Part shown: positions 10,150-17,412 of the stretch, in pieces
Position numbering within the stretch: position 1 is the first letter of the stretch
Layout of the letters: every line of letters begins with the position of its first letter
From: a virus
Reading direction: 5' to 3' (one strand)
IMG/VR virus record: IMGVR_UViG_3300042557_001300
Location: 1 to 46,521 of that record
Length of the DNA stretch: 46,521 nt
Notes under the pieces: generated by a model
What the model saw: only the letters and a program-made list of their open reading frames with translations
Told to the model about the DNA's origin: nothing
The model's database searches: none
Program-made: the position numbers and the translations under genes

Positions 10150-11238
10150 TTAATACGATTCACCAATACTTTTCAAGAGCCGAATAGCCTGCTTGTTTTT
10201 TGGATGCTTGATGTCTCTGGCGATATCTTTGGCTGCTGTAATCTGTTCTGGTGTATATTGCGGTGCTTTGCCTTCTTCCTTTTTAAGCTTTGGCTTGGCA
10301 CCACTCAGGCGATCAACCCTTGATTCAGACTCTTTCACATCCGCAAGTGCCCTGCGATATGTTTCACTTTCTTCAACAGGATCACCACCTTCATCCAAAA
10401 AAGCACCAAGTCTGGCTTTAGAATCGGCCAATTGGTCTTGCGCTTTTTGTAGCTCGGTTCTAGTATCTTCGGGTTCTTTTCTTCCTTCGGCGGCGACCGC
10501 ACGTTCGCCAATAACTGTATCAGTGGCTCTACGAAGCCCGCCGATATCATAGGTTTCTCTGCCCTGCTGGTCTAGTGTTTTAAATTTGGCAATGTCGGCC
10601 TCACTCAAGCCAGCCTGCAACGCCGAGCTTACTGTGTCGCTGACAACTTTATTTTGTTGGTTATCAATAACTTGAATGCTATTCGATGCTGCTTTTGTAA
10701 AGAAATCATATCTCTTTGCAGCAAGCGGGCTATCCAAAAGATAGACATCTTGTCCAATGTATTCTGCTAACTTGGATGCCGATGATGGATCGGTTGGGTC
10801 GAGGGTGCTAGAAAACTTTGCTAATCTAGCTTCTGAAGCTTTTTTATTTGCCTCTTGCTGTGCGTCAAACAAGGCGTCTTCTCGTTTTGTTTCCAAATCA
10901 AGAGTCTTGGTTTGAATGTCCAAATCCCGAAGCCTCATCGTTTTGTTAAACTCTTCCACTTGTCGCATCTCTTGTTCTTGTGCAAGATTCGCCGCCTGTT
11001 GTGCATCCCAAGCCTGTTGCATCCTGATAGCCCTGCGGGATGTGCCAGTGGGGCGACCCCCATATTGCTCTGGCAGATCAGCCACCGAAGCCCGACCCGC
11101 CGCAATCTCTGGCATTAATACGGATGCCTGATATGCCCTTTTTTCTTCGGGGCTGGCTAATGCGGATGGTGCCCACCCCCATTGACGGCGCGGATCAGAC
11201 TGGACTCGTTCCAGCATTTCTTGCTCTCTGTCAGCCAT
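10150..11238 (-). CDS. Coiled-coil virion-associated protein, unknown function
   Basis: The product has 362 residues and is rich in Glu, Lys, Gln and Ala. It has long predicted helices (about 75-130 and 265-310) and a QWGW motif near the N-terminus. I recognise no catalytic motif. It sits directly between a Pro/Gln-rich small protein and the giant polyvalent protein, the place where podoviruses encode internal virion or ejection proteins, so a minor virion or ejection role is inferred from position. The gap to the giant gene's start is 11 bases and the upstream neighbour ends 6 bases before this start, so these are almost certainly co-transcribed. ATG 11238 is preceded by an A/T-rich leader with no Shine-Dalgarno sequence. 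Confidence 0.7.
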   Translation of the reverse strand: MADREQEMLERVQSDPRRQWGWAPSALASPEEKRAYQASVLMPEIAAGRASVADLPEQYGGRPTGTSRRAIRMQQAWDAQQAANLAQEQEMRQVEEFNKTMRLRDLDIQTKTLDLETKREDALFDAQQEANKKASEARLAKFSSTLDPTDPSSASKLAEYIGQDVYLLDSPLAAKRYDFFTKAASNSIQVIDNQQNKVVSDTVSSALQAGLSEADIAKFKTLDQQGRETYDIGGLRRATDTVIGERAVAAEGRKEPEDTRTELQKAQDQLADSKARLGAFLDEGGDPVEESETYRRALADVKESESRVDRLSGAKPKLKKEEGKAPQYTPEQITAAKDIARDIKHPKNKQAIRLLKSIGESY

Positions 11239-11244
11239 TGATTT

Positions 11245-11946
11245 TTATATTCTTTGACGCCTTGTTGATAATGTTCCGTATGGTGTAAACATCTCAATAT
11301 TTTCATATTGTTTTGGAAATTCAGGAACATTTGAAGACAGAAGAGGGGACGTTGATATTTGATTTAAATTTGGACGTTCCGTTAGCCCGCTAATACTCAT
11401 AGAAACTGGATTAGTAAATTGATTTGAGGTTATTCCAAGAGATCTGTCTGGAACTATTGGAGGAGGCGTCATTCCTTGTGCTGGTTGCGGGCCACCACTT
11501 GGCATTGCTGGGGCTTGAGGCAACGACACTGGCTGCTCTTCATCATTATTCATACCAATAGATCCAAACGTTCCAAATGGTTGTGGGCGAGGTGCGGCGA
11601 AAACAGGACGCCGTCCTGCCACATCATATCCAACTTGTTGAACCTTGTTAATATCTGTATTTGCTGGAAGCCCCATACCAACAAGTTTTTCCATTCTTTT
11701 TTTACCTTCCATTCCTGCTTGTTGATAAGCCAAAGATGACTGTAACTGACCTGTTTGATAATTATCCATAAAGCTCGTACCAATGCTTGCCATTTGTGCT
11801 GGCGTCCGTTGTGGTGAACGAAACGAGTAAATAAAATTAGGGTCTGTTCCAAAACCAGAATATTGACCACGCGAAGCCGTTTCTGGCGTTGTAAATGCTA
11901 GAATTGGTGAGTATTGTGGAGCATTGCCCCTTCTTCGTCTTGCCAT
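11245..11946 (-). CDS. Pro/Gln/Ser-rich hypothetical protein of the virion cluster
   Basis: The product has 233 residues and low-complexity composition. It has an Arg-rich N-terminus (MARRRRG), an Ala/Gln-rich middle with a short amphipathic segment (about 60-90), and a Pro/Gly/Gln-rich linker (about 135-175). No known domain is visible. Its location between the probable neck protein and the coiled-coil protein suggests a structural or scaffold-like linker. The start ATG 11946 directly follows TAATACT, an element seen before other genes of this genome. Only four bases separate its start from the stop of the upstream gene. Confidence 0.65.
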   Translation of the reverse strand: MARRRRGNAPQYSPILAFTTPETASRGQYSGFGTDPNFIYSFRSPQRTPAQMASIGTSFMDNYQTGQLQSSLAYQQAGMEGKKRMEKLVGMGLPANTDINKVQQVGYDVAGRRPVFAAPRPQPFGTFGSIGMNNDEEQPVSLPQAPAMPSGGPQPAQGMTPPPIVPDRSLGITSNQFTNPVSMSISGLTERPNLNQISTSPLLSSNVPEFPKQYENIEMFTPYGTLSTRRQRI

Positions 11947-11950
11947 AGTA

Positions 11951-12925
11951 TTAAGTCATGTTTACGAGTCTGCGAGTAAGCCAAGGAGCAATTTGCATAA
12001 CCCCTTCTTGCCCTGCGTTATACTCTTTTAGTTCGGCGTTGAGAAGTAAAATTGCTCTGTCCATGTAATATTGTCCGCGCTCGACATCGGCCTTTTCTTC
12101 GGCGTTCAGGGCCATTAAGCCCAGCTTAATAGCTTCCAGAGAATCAGGATAAAGCGGATCGTTGTCGCTGATAGCCCAACAATGCTTGCGCTTGAAGATG
12201 CCTTGGACGGCATCCCAATTGCGGTCTACCAGATAGCGGCGGTAGCTGATTACCCTCTCGCCCGATTCGTATTTTGCCAAAGTGGTCGCCCCAGCCGATA
12301 GAGAGACAACGCCCGTGGTAGGGGTTTTCTCAACAGAATAGATCTCCTTAAATGTCTGGGTTGTGGTTTGGGTTCCATCTCCAAGGTCAAGACGAATTCC
12401 CTCCACTCGTTCTCCATCCACTGTAGAATAAATTTTATTCCCATTTGAGTCCTTTCCGCGAATCCAGATGTAGCTTCCTGCACACTCTGTTTCGCTGCTA
12501 GATAGGGTAAGTTGGGACGGCGTCTCCATGTCCCGAAATGTAACAAACCCCTCACCCATGTCTTGAATCGGGCCAAAATATTTCTCGTCAGCCTTACGGA
12601 TGCCGCGCCCTTGAGGAAGATACTGGTACCACTCACTCTGGACTGCTGAAGTCTTATATCCCGCCTTACCAGCCCGAATACAGGTTTCCAGATGGCGAGG
12701 AAGGGTAATGAACTTGTTGTCATTGGCATCCTCGTAGGCGGTGATCATAGCCTGAACCAAGGTGCCAACCCATTTCCCCTCAGAATGCACCCGCTCACAG
12801 AAGCGATTAATGTTATTACGAAGCTCTGCTTGCCCGTCAAAACCCTCCAAATCGGGAGGATCGGGCTGGGGCACAACGGATGTTGGTAGCCGTTCAACGG
12901 CCAATCCTAATGTAAGGCTCGACAT
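11951..12925 (-). CDS. Probable neck/tail (head-tail connection) protein
   Basis: The product has 324 residues from ATG 12925. A further-upstream start at 13012 would overlap the glycosyltransferase gene, so the internal ATG (protein beginning MSSLTLG) is preferred. The N-terminal part (about 30-90) is helical (ELRNNINRFCERV), the middle (about 130-230) is beta-rich (YIWIRG, GIRLDLGDG, VVSLSAG), and the C-terminus (about 265-310) is again helical and amphipathic (EAIKLGLMALNAEEKADVERG). A helix-beta-helix arrangement upstream of internal-virion genes is reminiscent of podoviral tail tubular or adaptor proteins. I have no diagnostic motif, so the function is inferred from architecture and position. 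It heads the leftward cluster 11951-10150-665. Confidence 0.55.
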   Translation of the reverse strand: MSSLTLGLAVERLPTSVVPQPDPPDLEGFDGQAELRNNINRFCERVHSEGKWVGTLVQAMITAYEDANDNKFITLPRHLETCIRAGKAGYKTSAVQSEWYQYLPQGRGIRKADEKYFGPIQDMGEGFVTFRDMETPSQLTLSSSETECAGSYIWIRGKDSNGNKIYSTVDGERVEGIRLDLGDGTQTTTQTFKEIYSVEKTPTTGVVSLSAGATTLAKYESGERVISYRRYLVDRNWDAVQGIFKRKHCWAISDNDPLYPDSLEAIKLGLMALNAEEKADVERGQYYMDRAILLLNAELKEYNAGQEGVMQIAPWLTRRLVNMT

Positions 12926-12971
12926 ATTCGGCGCAAAACTACCACCTTCGCCACAGAAGGTCAATAGCAGA

Positions 12972-13757
12972 TTATTCCTTGAAAAGCAAATCCGCTGAAG
13001 CCCCGCTTCCAACCCACGGCAAAAACCGTTTAAGATCTTTTATGGGCCACTCCGTATTGTTTTGTAGTCTCTCCCAATCCTCACAAGCATTCTCGTATCC
13101 ACCTTTGTATATACGTTGTTTCTGGGCCACCTGTTGCGGGGTTACCCATGCCATGTGGAGAACTGGGCCTAGCATAGCTGTTGCTTCGTCTCGTTCGCAA
13201 ATTTTGCCCCTGTTTCCATTGAATACGGGAGGTTCATGGCGCTCCATCCAAAGCCCCACACTATACCGCCAAGCCCGCACCCACTCATCTTTCCTGTTAC
13301 CGTAACCATCTGTGGATGTGGATTTTACATTAGGCCCAAGCATATATTCCATCTTGATCTTCAAGGTGTTAATTTCGGGGTTGCCATCAAAGATTGGAAT
13401 GAGATCACTCATCTGCTGGGCTGTCCACAACTCATCGCTATCCATTTGAAGCAAGACCCCATCTTTTTTAAAGGCGGTCAACGCCGCATTAATCATTTCC
13501 GTCTTCCCGCCCCATTCCGCTTTGGAGTTAACCGTGATTCGTGGATGGGACGCTAGGGCTTGCAGGAACTGGTTAGTACCATCATGTGAGACTTTCCCCG
13601 TCTGGTTGCCCATCCAAGCGGTATCTTTCTGCGGCATCGCCGCCCCCTCAACAATCGACCAATGCCAGTCGGTATCCCTTAATCGGCACAGTTCAGCAAA
13701 TTGCGCCCCGATCCACGGAGAGCCATCAAGGACAATTGTGAATATGTTGAGGGTCAC
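12972..13757 (-). CDS. GT-A family glycosyltransferase (GT2-like)
   Basis: The product has 261 residues. The GTG at 13757 is chosen as start because it forms a GTGA overlap with the upstream stop and begins with a typical GT2 first strand (TLNIFTIVLDGSPWI). The middle contains KTEMINAALTAF followed by LLQMDSDELW, where DSD is the metal/nucleotide-sugar binding DxD motif. Aromatic residues in the second half (WRYSVGLWMERHEPP) fit an acceptor-binding region. It probably transfers a sugar from a nucleotide donor to a virion, DNA or cell-surface acceptor; the acceptor cannot be read from sequence. It lies in a run of small conserved phage genes, 46 bases before the probable neck gene, and is one of three glycosyltransferase-like genes here. 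Confidence 0.8.
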   Translation of the reverse strand: MTLNIFTIVLDGSPWIGAQFAELCRLRDTDWHWSIVEGAAMPQKDTAWMGNQTGKVSHDGTNQFLQALASHPRITVNSKAEWGGKTEMINAALTAFKKDGVLLQMDSDELWTAQQMSDLIPIFDGNPEINTLKIKMEYMLGPNVKSTSTDGYGNRKDEWVRAWRYSVGLWMERHEPPVFNGNRGKICERDEATAMLGPVLHMAWVTPQQVAQKQRIYKGGYENACEDWERLQNNTEWPIKDLKRFLPWVGSGASADLLFKE

Positions 13758-13978
13758 AGCCCGTCCCAAAGATCTCCCTGACCAAGCTCGTCTAGATATT
13801 CTCCAAAGGTCACCATCTTCTGTTCGTTGTAAACGTAGTCAAACAGGTGGTCTTTAAGTTCTCCATCACCTAGTTCAAGCTCAAAGCACAATGACTCAAA
13901 GTAGGAGTCCTGAACCCTTGAGAGTTCGTTGACAAAGTCTTTGACCTTGAAAATGCTATCGTCTGGATGTGGTTTCAT
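13754..13978 (-). CDS. Small acidic hypothetical protein
   Basis: The product has 74 residues, is strongly acidic, and is predicted to be mostly helical (KVKDFVNELSRVQDSYFESL). It has no recognisable domain. It overlaps the preceding basic small gene by ATGA (13975-13978) and the following glycosyltransferase by GTGA (13754-13757), so it sits inside a translationally coupled chain. Both overlaps support it as a real gene. Its role is unknown. Confidence 0.65.
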   Translation of the reverse strand: MKPHPDDSIFKVKDFVNELSRVQDSYFESLCFELELGDGELKDHLFDYVYNEQKMVTFGEYLDELGQGDLWDGL

Positions 13979-14112
13979 TTTTCTTTAAATCCACCCTTTT
14001 TGCTCTTCATCTTCTTATAGACCTTGGGATCGATGGTTGATTTGGATTTCGGGCGGCTAGTTCCAGCTTTTTTCCGTGCATTGATATTGTCGTATAGTCC
14101 TCGTTTTTTCAT
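13975..14112 (-). CDS. Small basic conserved phage protein (KKRGLYDNINARKKAG type)
   Basis: The product has 45 residues and is very Lys/Arg-rich, opening with MKKRGLYDNINARKKAG. This N-terminal signature (GL-[YW]-x-NI-x-A-[KR]-[KR]) is familiar from many small uncharacterised phage proteins, often adjacent to a DUF6321-like gene, as here. The longer frame upstream is the out-of-phase shadow of the neighbour, so ATG 14112 is used. That ATG is preceded by TAATACT, which includes the TAA stop of the upstream gene. Nucleic-acid binding is plausible from charge but is inferred only. Confidence 0.7.
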   Translation of the reverse strand: MKKRGLYDNINARKKAGTSRPKSKSTIDPKVYKKMKSKKGGFKEK

Positions 14113-14116
14113 AGTA

Positions 14117-14374
14117 TTAGCATTCCCATTTTTTGCGCGACCAGTAATTGGCCGACAGTTTGTTGTTTGTTCCTTTGATGCCGCCAGAACGCGCACAGTA
14201 GCTTTTCTTTCGGGCTGGCTGGTCTTTCTTAATCGACATTGTTGGGTCACCAAAGCGAACCAGTTTCACTTCATCTCCCTGCTTGGCAAGGACGGCGAAT
14301 TTTTTAGGGCCGTTGGCCGTGCGCTTTGGCTTGTTATAGCCACTGAACTTTTCTCCTCTGTATTCTATGCTCAT
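14117..14374 (-). CDS. DUF6321-like conserved phage protein
   Basis: The product has 85 residues from ATG 14374, which follows the stop of the nuclease gene by five bases. The core reads KKFAVLAKQGDEVKLVRFGD followed by MSIKKDQPARKKSYCARSGG and ends in NKLSANYWSRKKWEC. This is the characteristic sequence of a small, widely distributed phage family (DUF6321-like) of unknown function. The high Lys/Arg content and conserved Cys suggest a nucleic-acid-associated role, but I see no catalytic motif. Its neighbour, the KKRGLYDNI protein, commonly accompanies it in phages. Confidence 0.75.
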   Translation of the reverse strand: MSIEYRGEKFSGYNKPKRTANGPKKFAVLAKQGDEVKLVRFGDPTMSIKKDQPARKKSYCARSGGIKGTNNKLSANYWSRKKWEC

Positions 14375-14379
14375 ATTTA

Positions 14380-15249
14380 TTAATTGGTTTTTAGGTTTCT
14401 TCCGAATTGGCAGAACTGGCGCACTCGACAGTAGTCCATACACCGCGCACAACTCCCGTCCCGTCTCTCGACGGCACCAGAAATTCTTTTTGCGTGTTCT
14501 TTAGCCTCAGATTCAGATTCGTACAACCCTCCATTAACGGCACGTTTCGCTCCTTCTTTCGGGAGAACGGCATAGATGGTGGGTTTTTCCCACCGCTCTT
14601 CTGGTGTGCAGATCGGGATCTGGTCATCGGGAAGCTCTTTCGCTTGTTGGTGGAGTGTAATACGGCTTTTGATATATGCAAACGTTTCTTCGGGCTTCCA
14701 TGCATCCAGCTTAATTTCCACAATTGCACACTTTGGATAGTCAGCTTTAATCTTGGAATCCCGCATTCTCCAATCTTTCATTACCAAGATGATGGCTGCG
14801 CGTTTCACTGGATAGCCATTGTGTTCCAATAGCAGACGATTGACCGCCGCTTGTGCTGTCCACTCAAAGCGATCATCACTCATGGCCTTGTAGACACTGC
14901 TTACCTTATAGTCATAAAGGACTTGCTCTTGCTTGTCATAGAGGTCAATCTGCCCGCCAAGCTTCACCCCGTCCACATCCATATAGAACCTCTCCTCGCA
15001 GACATAGCGTTCGGGGTTGCGCTTGGCGATCTGTTCCAGAACGTAGTGGTTGGCTGTTCCAAGCATTGTCCAAACGCGATCCGAAGCGTCTTCGGTAATG
15101 GTATCGGCATGACGCCGCATCAACTCCCGAATCTTCGGGGGCTGAAACAAGCTGGTTGTAGTGATGTCGGCTTCGCCCGAAGAATAATTGTCCTCGCTTA
15201 CTAAATCCACAAAGGGCTGGGGTAGTCCGAAGAGGTTCGTGATGATCAC
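14380..15249 (-). CDS. PD-(D/E)XK nuclease, RecB/Cas4-like, with Cys cluster
   Basis: The product has 289 residues. GTG 15249 is taken as start because it makes a GTGA overlap with the upstream gene and the protein then begins MIITNLFGLP, as relatives do. Motifs: GTANH with H68; QID with D102; DYK with D113 and K115; and the Q133-containing helix WTAQAAVNRLL. These are the RecB-type PD-(D/E)XK catalytic residues. The C-terminus has a Cys cluster CX2CX3CX5C (C267, C270, C274, C280), which may bind an iron-sulphur cluster as in Cas4/AddB. Classic Cas4 has one N-terminal Cys, so this arrangement is a variant. It probably acts as an exonuclease in phage recombination or replication. It is the clearest DNA-metabolism enzyme in the genome. 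Confidence 0.85.
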   Translation of the reverse strand: MIITNLFGLPQPFVDLVSEDNYSSGEADITTTSLFQPPKIRELMRRHADTITEDASDRVWTMLGTANHYVLEQIAKRNPERYVCEERFYMDVDGVKLGGQIDLYDKQEQVLYDYKVSSVYKAMSDDRFEWTAQAAVNRLLLEHNGYPVKRAAIILVMKDWRMRDSKIKADYPKCAIVEIKLDAWKPEETFAYIKSRITLHQQAKELPDDQIPICTPEERWEKPTIYAVLPKEGAKRAVNGGLYESESEAKEHAKRISGAVERRDGSCARCMDYCRVRQFCQFGRNLKTN

Positions 15250-15719
15250 AGTATTTCCTCCGCATCTTTGCTGGCATACCAGCGCCATCCCTTCCAAGAT
15301 CCCGAAACATGACGCTTCGGGCTTCCGTCTGGCAAATATGGACGAAGGGCAGACAAACATTTGTAAGCATTGCAAAGATCTGATGTTCCAAAACGTTTCC
15401 ACTGCATGTCTTTTTCATCAAAAAGATTACCATGAGTTCTTAAAAATTCAGCCAAGTTTTTAAACTCATAAATAGAGTTTTTTGGAGAGCGGAATCTCCA
15501 AACGGTTGAAAGAAAATGCTGTTCTCCTTTTTGGCAATGCGGCAACTCTAATCTTTTTGCTATGGCTTTTTTGCGATATTTAAAAGACACAATCCTCGCC
15601 GCTTCTTTTATTTTCTTAGAATTCCGAATCCCCTTGAGTTGCTTCTCTTTGTATAGCTCTGGATTTTTCTCACGCCATTGCAAAAGATTGTTAATCCTCC
15701 ATGAAGATTTTGTGATCAT
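15246..15719 (-). CDS. NUMOD-like DNA-binding protein (homing-endonuclease-associated module)
   Basis: The product has 157 residues, with a basic N-terminal half (about 1-60, many Lys/Arg). The C-terminal half has WRFRSPKNSIYEFKNLAEFLRTH-like spacing, then WKRFG and a GSWKGWRWY ending. The pattern (aromatic, SP, then F-NL-x-EF, then a terminal GSWKGW) resembles the specificity modules found in phage HNH/GIY-YIG homing endonucleases and their relatives. I see no nuclease catalytic motif in it. It overlaps the nuclease gene by GTGA and is divergent from an HNH endonuclease 92 bases away, which suggests the two form or derive from a mobile endonuclease unit. Confidence 0.6.
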   Translation of the reverse strand: MITKSSWRINNLLQWREKNPELYKEKQLKGIRNSKKIKEAARIVSFKYRKKAIAKRLELPHCQKGEQHFLSTVWRFRSPKNSIYEFKNLAEFLRTHGNLFDEKDMQWKRFGTSDLCNAYKCLSALRPYLPDGSPKRHVSGSWKGWRWYASKDAEEIL

Positions 15720-15775
15720 ATGTGTTTTGACAGATGTGTAGTTGATTCGTTCAAAGAAAATATCTCACTTTTTAT

Positions 15776-15803
15776 TTGACTCAGACAACGCAATGGCTAT
15801 GAT
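15776..15803 (+). promoter_or_regulatory. Candidate sigma70-like promoter for the HNH gene
   Basis: TTGACT (15776-15781), 16 bases, then TATGAT (15798-15803); each box matches five of six consensus bases. A start point about seven bases downstream would fall almost exactly on ATG 15811, so the mRNA could be leaderless. In-frame ATG codons at 15793 and 15802 would then be upstream of, or at the edge of, the transcript. This is from sequence only. Confidence 0.35.
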
Positions 15804-15810
15804 AGCCAAT

Positions 15811-16326
15811 ATGAAACTTAAAGAATGTCCTCATTGCAAAAACGAATTTAAACCAAGACGCACCAGCCACAAGTATTGTTGTCGAAGTTGCCAATCTTAC
15901 GATATTGCCAAAAGATTTGGAAAACAACGCGCCCTTAAACGCCGAAACGGAAAGACATTTGAGTGCAAGATTTGCGGCAAATCGTTTTACGCTCCAAAAC
16001 ACAGGCTTAAAACTGCCCAATATTGCTCTCGTCGTTGCACATCTATTGCAAATCCAGAAAATACCCAAAAGGCCAGAATGGCAAGTCCTCTCATGGCTCG
16101 CGCTGGAAAGTGTCCTCCAAGGATATACAAATATATCAAGGTAAATGGAAAAAGAGTTCGTGAGCATCGCCATATTATGCAGCTTCATCTTAGAAGGAAG
16201 CTGGAAAGATGGGAGCATGTTCACCATATCAACGGAGACGGACAAGACAATAGGATTGAGAACTTACAAGTTTTGAGTAATGCTGAACACCAAAGGCTGG
16301 AACTTTTAGCATTCAGCAAACACTAG
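15811..16326 (+). CDS. HNH endonuclease with two zinc-binding Cys pairs
   Basis: The product has 171 residues from ATG 15811; ATG 15793 in the same frame is an alternative start. Two treble-clef-like Cys clusters come first: C6xxC9 with C23/C24/C27, and C52xxC55 with C72/C76. The HNH catalytic region follows: EHRHIMQLHL, then WEHVHHINGDGQDNRIENL (H138, H139, N147, N151), the usual spacing of the HNH_3 family. This architecture is typical of free-standing phage HNH homing endonucleases, which cut DNA and spread between phages. The gene runs against its leftward surroundings, has its own candidate promoter and ends exactly one base before the next minus-strand gene, consistent with later insertion. 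It could alternatively serve in DNA packaging, but terL is far away. Confidence 0.85.
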   Translation: MKLKECPHCKNEFKPRRTSHKYCCRSCQSYDIAKRFGKQRALKRRNGKTFECKICGKSFYAPKHRLKTAQYCSRRCTSIANPENTQKARMASPLMARAGKCPPRIYKYIKVNGKRVREHRHIMQLHLRRKLERWEHVHHINGDGQDNRIENLQVLSNAEHQRLELLAFSKH

Positions 16327-16488
16327 TTATTTCTTTTTGTTTTTCTTACTCATTCCAGCAGAACTTAACGCGATAGCCAAGGCTTGCTTCTGGCTAGTAA
16401 CCTTTTTGCCAGAGCTACTTTTAAGTTTGCCCTTGCCGTATTCCCCCATAACCTTGCTGACCTTCTTTTGTTGTGCTGACTTCTTCAT
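16327..16488 (-). CDS. DUF6496-like small basic protein
   Basis: The product has 53 residues and is Lys/Ser-rich. The order is KVMGEYGKGKLKSSSGKKV followed by SQKQALAIALSSAG and a KKNKKK tail. The 'KVM-x-EY/F-x-x-GKL...KQA-[IL]-AIALS-x-AG' pattern is that of a small family (DUF6496) common in phages and some bacteria; its function is unknown. ATG 16488 follows the upstream stop by three bases and is preceded by ATAATAT. The stop abuts the stop of the plus-strand HNH gene. Confidence 0.75.
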   Translation of the reverse strand: MKKSAQQKKVSKVMGEYGKGKLKSSSGKKVTSQKQALAIALSSAGMSKKNKKK

Positions 16489-16491
16489 ATA

Positions 16492-16749
16492 TTATGCTGC
16501 TATTAGTTGGTTGTTGTTGTTTGACTTCGGCGTTTGGACGCCCAAGAGTTTACAGAGATATCGGATGTGGAAGCACTCTTTGCGGAATTGATAGCCTGAA
16601 CAAGTGCAGGAACATCCTGTGATATCCCCGATTTCATCGGTAGCGAACTCCACCAAGTAGTAGTCTTCGCGATTCGTCCGACTTTGAACGAGGAATGATC
16701 CCTTATCATGCGACAGAATTTCGATGCCGCGCTCTCGTCCATCAGTCAT
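16492..16749 (-). CDS. SWIM zinc-finger protein
   Basis: The product has 85 residues. Residues 46-61 read GCSCTCSGYQFRKECFHI in context, fitting the SWIM signature CxCx8CxH with C48, C50, C59 and H61 as zinc ligands. Upstream beta-strand-like segments (FLVQSR, YYLVEFA) are usual in SWIM domains, which bind DNA or proteins. The start overlaps the end of the preceding gene by eight bases. With the neighbouring putative OB-fold protein and RecB-like nuclease it makes up a small nucleic-acid module. Its exact partner is unknown. Confidence 0.8.
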   Translation of the reverse strand: MTDGRERGIEILSHDKGSFLVQSRTNREDYYLVEFATDEIGDITGCSCTCSGYQFRKECFHIRYLCKLLGVQTPKSNNNNQLIAA

Positions 16750-17365
16750 TCGCTTGTGGACTATTCAGGGATTCGGCCTTGCTTGCCCCGAAACCCAATT
16801 GTTCGGGCTTGTAGGGATTGATTGGCATGGCCGCAACAAACCCGTGGCGATCTGCATTGATGAAAAGACTGCTGGCAATTCCCTGCCTATGCTCGCTGGA
16901 GAGATCCATCTCCACCGCAATGTCGTTGGCTTTCTTTACGCATAGACGCATCAGATTCGCCGCTTTGCAAAGGAATTCCTTGGCTTCGCGCTCTGGGGTC
17001 TTCGCGGCTGAAACAACGCTTTCTGGGGCCTTCTGGGGCGATTGCGGGGCACTCTGTGCGGCGGGCAGGCTTGAAGCGGGCACCCCAGCAGGCTGAATCT
17101 CCATGGAATCAGTCTTCTGCTTGGAGTTTCCAGAAGCAATCAGCACTACGGACTTGCCCACATATTGCTGGAACTTCGACGCAATGTCCTTATTCTCAGT
17201 GAAATACACATGGGCCACGCCATCAACGATTAATTCGATAACGCATAGGCTATTTGACTTCACCCATTTGGGGGGAGATTTGACGGATACAAGCTTCGGC
17301 CCATTTTTGGCCAAGGTGAAATGTGAGAGGACTGGTGCTTTGGGTTGGTTTGATTGATATGCCAT
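16742..17365 (-). CDS. Putative OB-fold/ssDNA-binding-like protein
   Basis: The product has 207 residues. The first 85 are beta-rich (LCVIELIVDGVAHVYF, KSVVLIASG) and could form an OB-like fold. A Pro/Ala/Ser/Gln linker follows (about 90-125), then a helical C-terminal region (about 128-175) that mentions no catalytic motif. I do not recognise the family with certainty. Its place as first gene of the leftward unit holding a SWIM finger and a PD-(D/E)XK nuclease suggests a role in replication or recombination. A TTGACA/TATAAC promoter lies just upstream, and the AT-rich leader CATCTACCTAT precedes ATG. Confidence 0.5.
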   Translation of the reverse strand: MAYQSNQPKAPVLSHFTLAKNGPKLVSVKSPPKWVKSNSLCVIELIVDGVAHVYFTENKDIASKFQQYVGKSVVLIASGNSKQKTDSMEIQPAGVPASSLPAAQSAPQSPQKAPESVVSAAKTPEREAKEFLCKAANLMRLCVKKANDIAVEMDLSSEHRQGIASSLFINADRHGFVAAMPINPYKPEQLGFGASKAESLNSPQAND

Positions 17366-17379
17366 ATAGGTAGATGTTC

Positions 17380-17406
17380 GTTATATCCGACAACCCAACT
17401 TGTCAA
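17380..17406 (-). promoter_or_regulatory. Leftward sigma70-like promoter for the nucleic-acid module
   Basis: On the minus strand a perfect TTGACA (17406-17401) is followed by 15 bases and TATAAC (17385-17380). The spacer is two bases short of ideal. The predicted start would lie near 17373, leaving only about eight bases before ATG 17365. It directly follows a leftward terminator, so one transcription unit ends and another starts here. Confidence 0.45.
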
Positions 17407-17412
17407 GCGTTC

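Noticed and set aside
12926-13012. Earlier start for the neck-like protein
   Set aside because: It would overlap the glycosyltransferase gene; the ATG at 12925 is more economical and begins a sensible N-terminus.
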